A stretch of 64,000 nt of DNA from Blastobasis lacticolella (lineage: Eukaryota; Arthropoda; Insecta; Lepidoptera; Blastobasidae). A model generated the notes under the pieces. That model saw only the letters and a program-made list of their open reading frames with translations. It was not told where the DNA came from and did not search any database. Below, piece by piece: positions 63,914-64,000 of this stretch (the stretch's first letter is position 1; each line of letters begins with the position of its first letter). The stretch lies in contig LR990041.1 of assembly GCA_905147135.1 (NCBI GenBank), positions 22,489,712 through 22,553,711 on the forward strand, in the 5' to 3' direction. A program made the translations under genes and the position numbers.

Positions 63914-64000
63914 TAGTGCCGTGTGGTATCCGGCAGAGTAGAATAACACCAACCCCTTACACTCGTGGGTGTCGTATGAGGTGACTAATAATTAAGAGGC
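63914..64000 (+). mobile_element. RTE-derived 5' region, cut by the window end
   Basis: GCCGTGTGGTATCCGGCAGA, CCAACCCCTTACACTCGTGG and GTGTCGTATGAGGTGACTAA match the start of the element at 63001 and the 5' untranslated region of the RTE at 53505. It lies in the gustatory receptor intron after exon 8. Confidence 0.7.

Noticed and set aside
63403..63952. Minus-strand ORFs of 123 and 142 codons
   Set aside because: Antisense of gustatory receptor exon 8 and the RTE tail.

Overview
The window is AT-rich, intron-bearing animal DNA, almost certainly from a moth or butterfly (Lepidoptera). This rests on insect-type gustatory and odorant receptor exons and on the transposons: RTE and CR1/Jockey-group LINEs, a DIRS-type element, an errantivirus and two tRNA-headed SINE families. 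Nothing bacterial or viral in gene organisation is present. Most of the sequence is transposable elements, many nested in one another.

Host genes (all + strand). (1) 2224-3099: the last two coding exons of a cyclic-nucleotide-binding-domain protein, probably an HCN/CNG-like channel. (2) 17240-19049: the 5' part of an odorant receptor; no later exons were found. (3) 40169-63750: a gustatory receptor of which eight exons, including a 22-nt micro-exon, join in one uninterrupted frame of 351 codons. Only its last exon lies beyond the window. Its second intron is about 18.4 kb and full of transposons.

Transposon layout. 204-2149 decayed RTE LINE; 3.2-5.8 kb LINE-tail and dispersed repeats; 6282-8124 minus-strand LINE; 8129-15471 errantivirus-type LTR retrotransposon (gag, pol, env) with apparently identical 221-bp LTRs and a CACG target duplication but a broken pol; 18.4 kb tRNA-derived SINE; 19.7-20.2 kb LINE fragment; 20601-30998 satellite of 303-316 bp monomers, split by a DIRS-type element (about 21522-26506); about 32.2-36.5 kb near full-length two-ORF LINE with a damaged ORF2; 37-40 kb MITE, SINEs and an RTE 3' end; 40.9-44.5 kb several LINE fragments; 44491-47287 a palindromic mariner-like element with arms of about 1.13 kb; 47290-53162 a composite whose two ends are inverted copies of one 580-bp LTR-like sequence; 53505-56679 a full-length RTE with an intact ORF and an 8-bp target duplication; then LINE and SINE fragments to the end.

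The host genes are likely chemosensory or ion-channel loci, but nothing shows they act together. Coordinates of old repeats are approximate because they were judged by eye. No alignment or database search was run.
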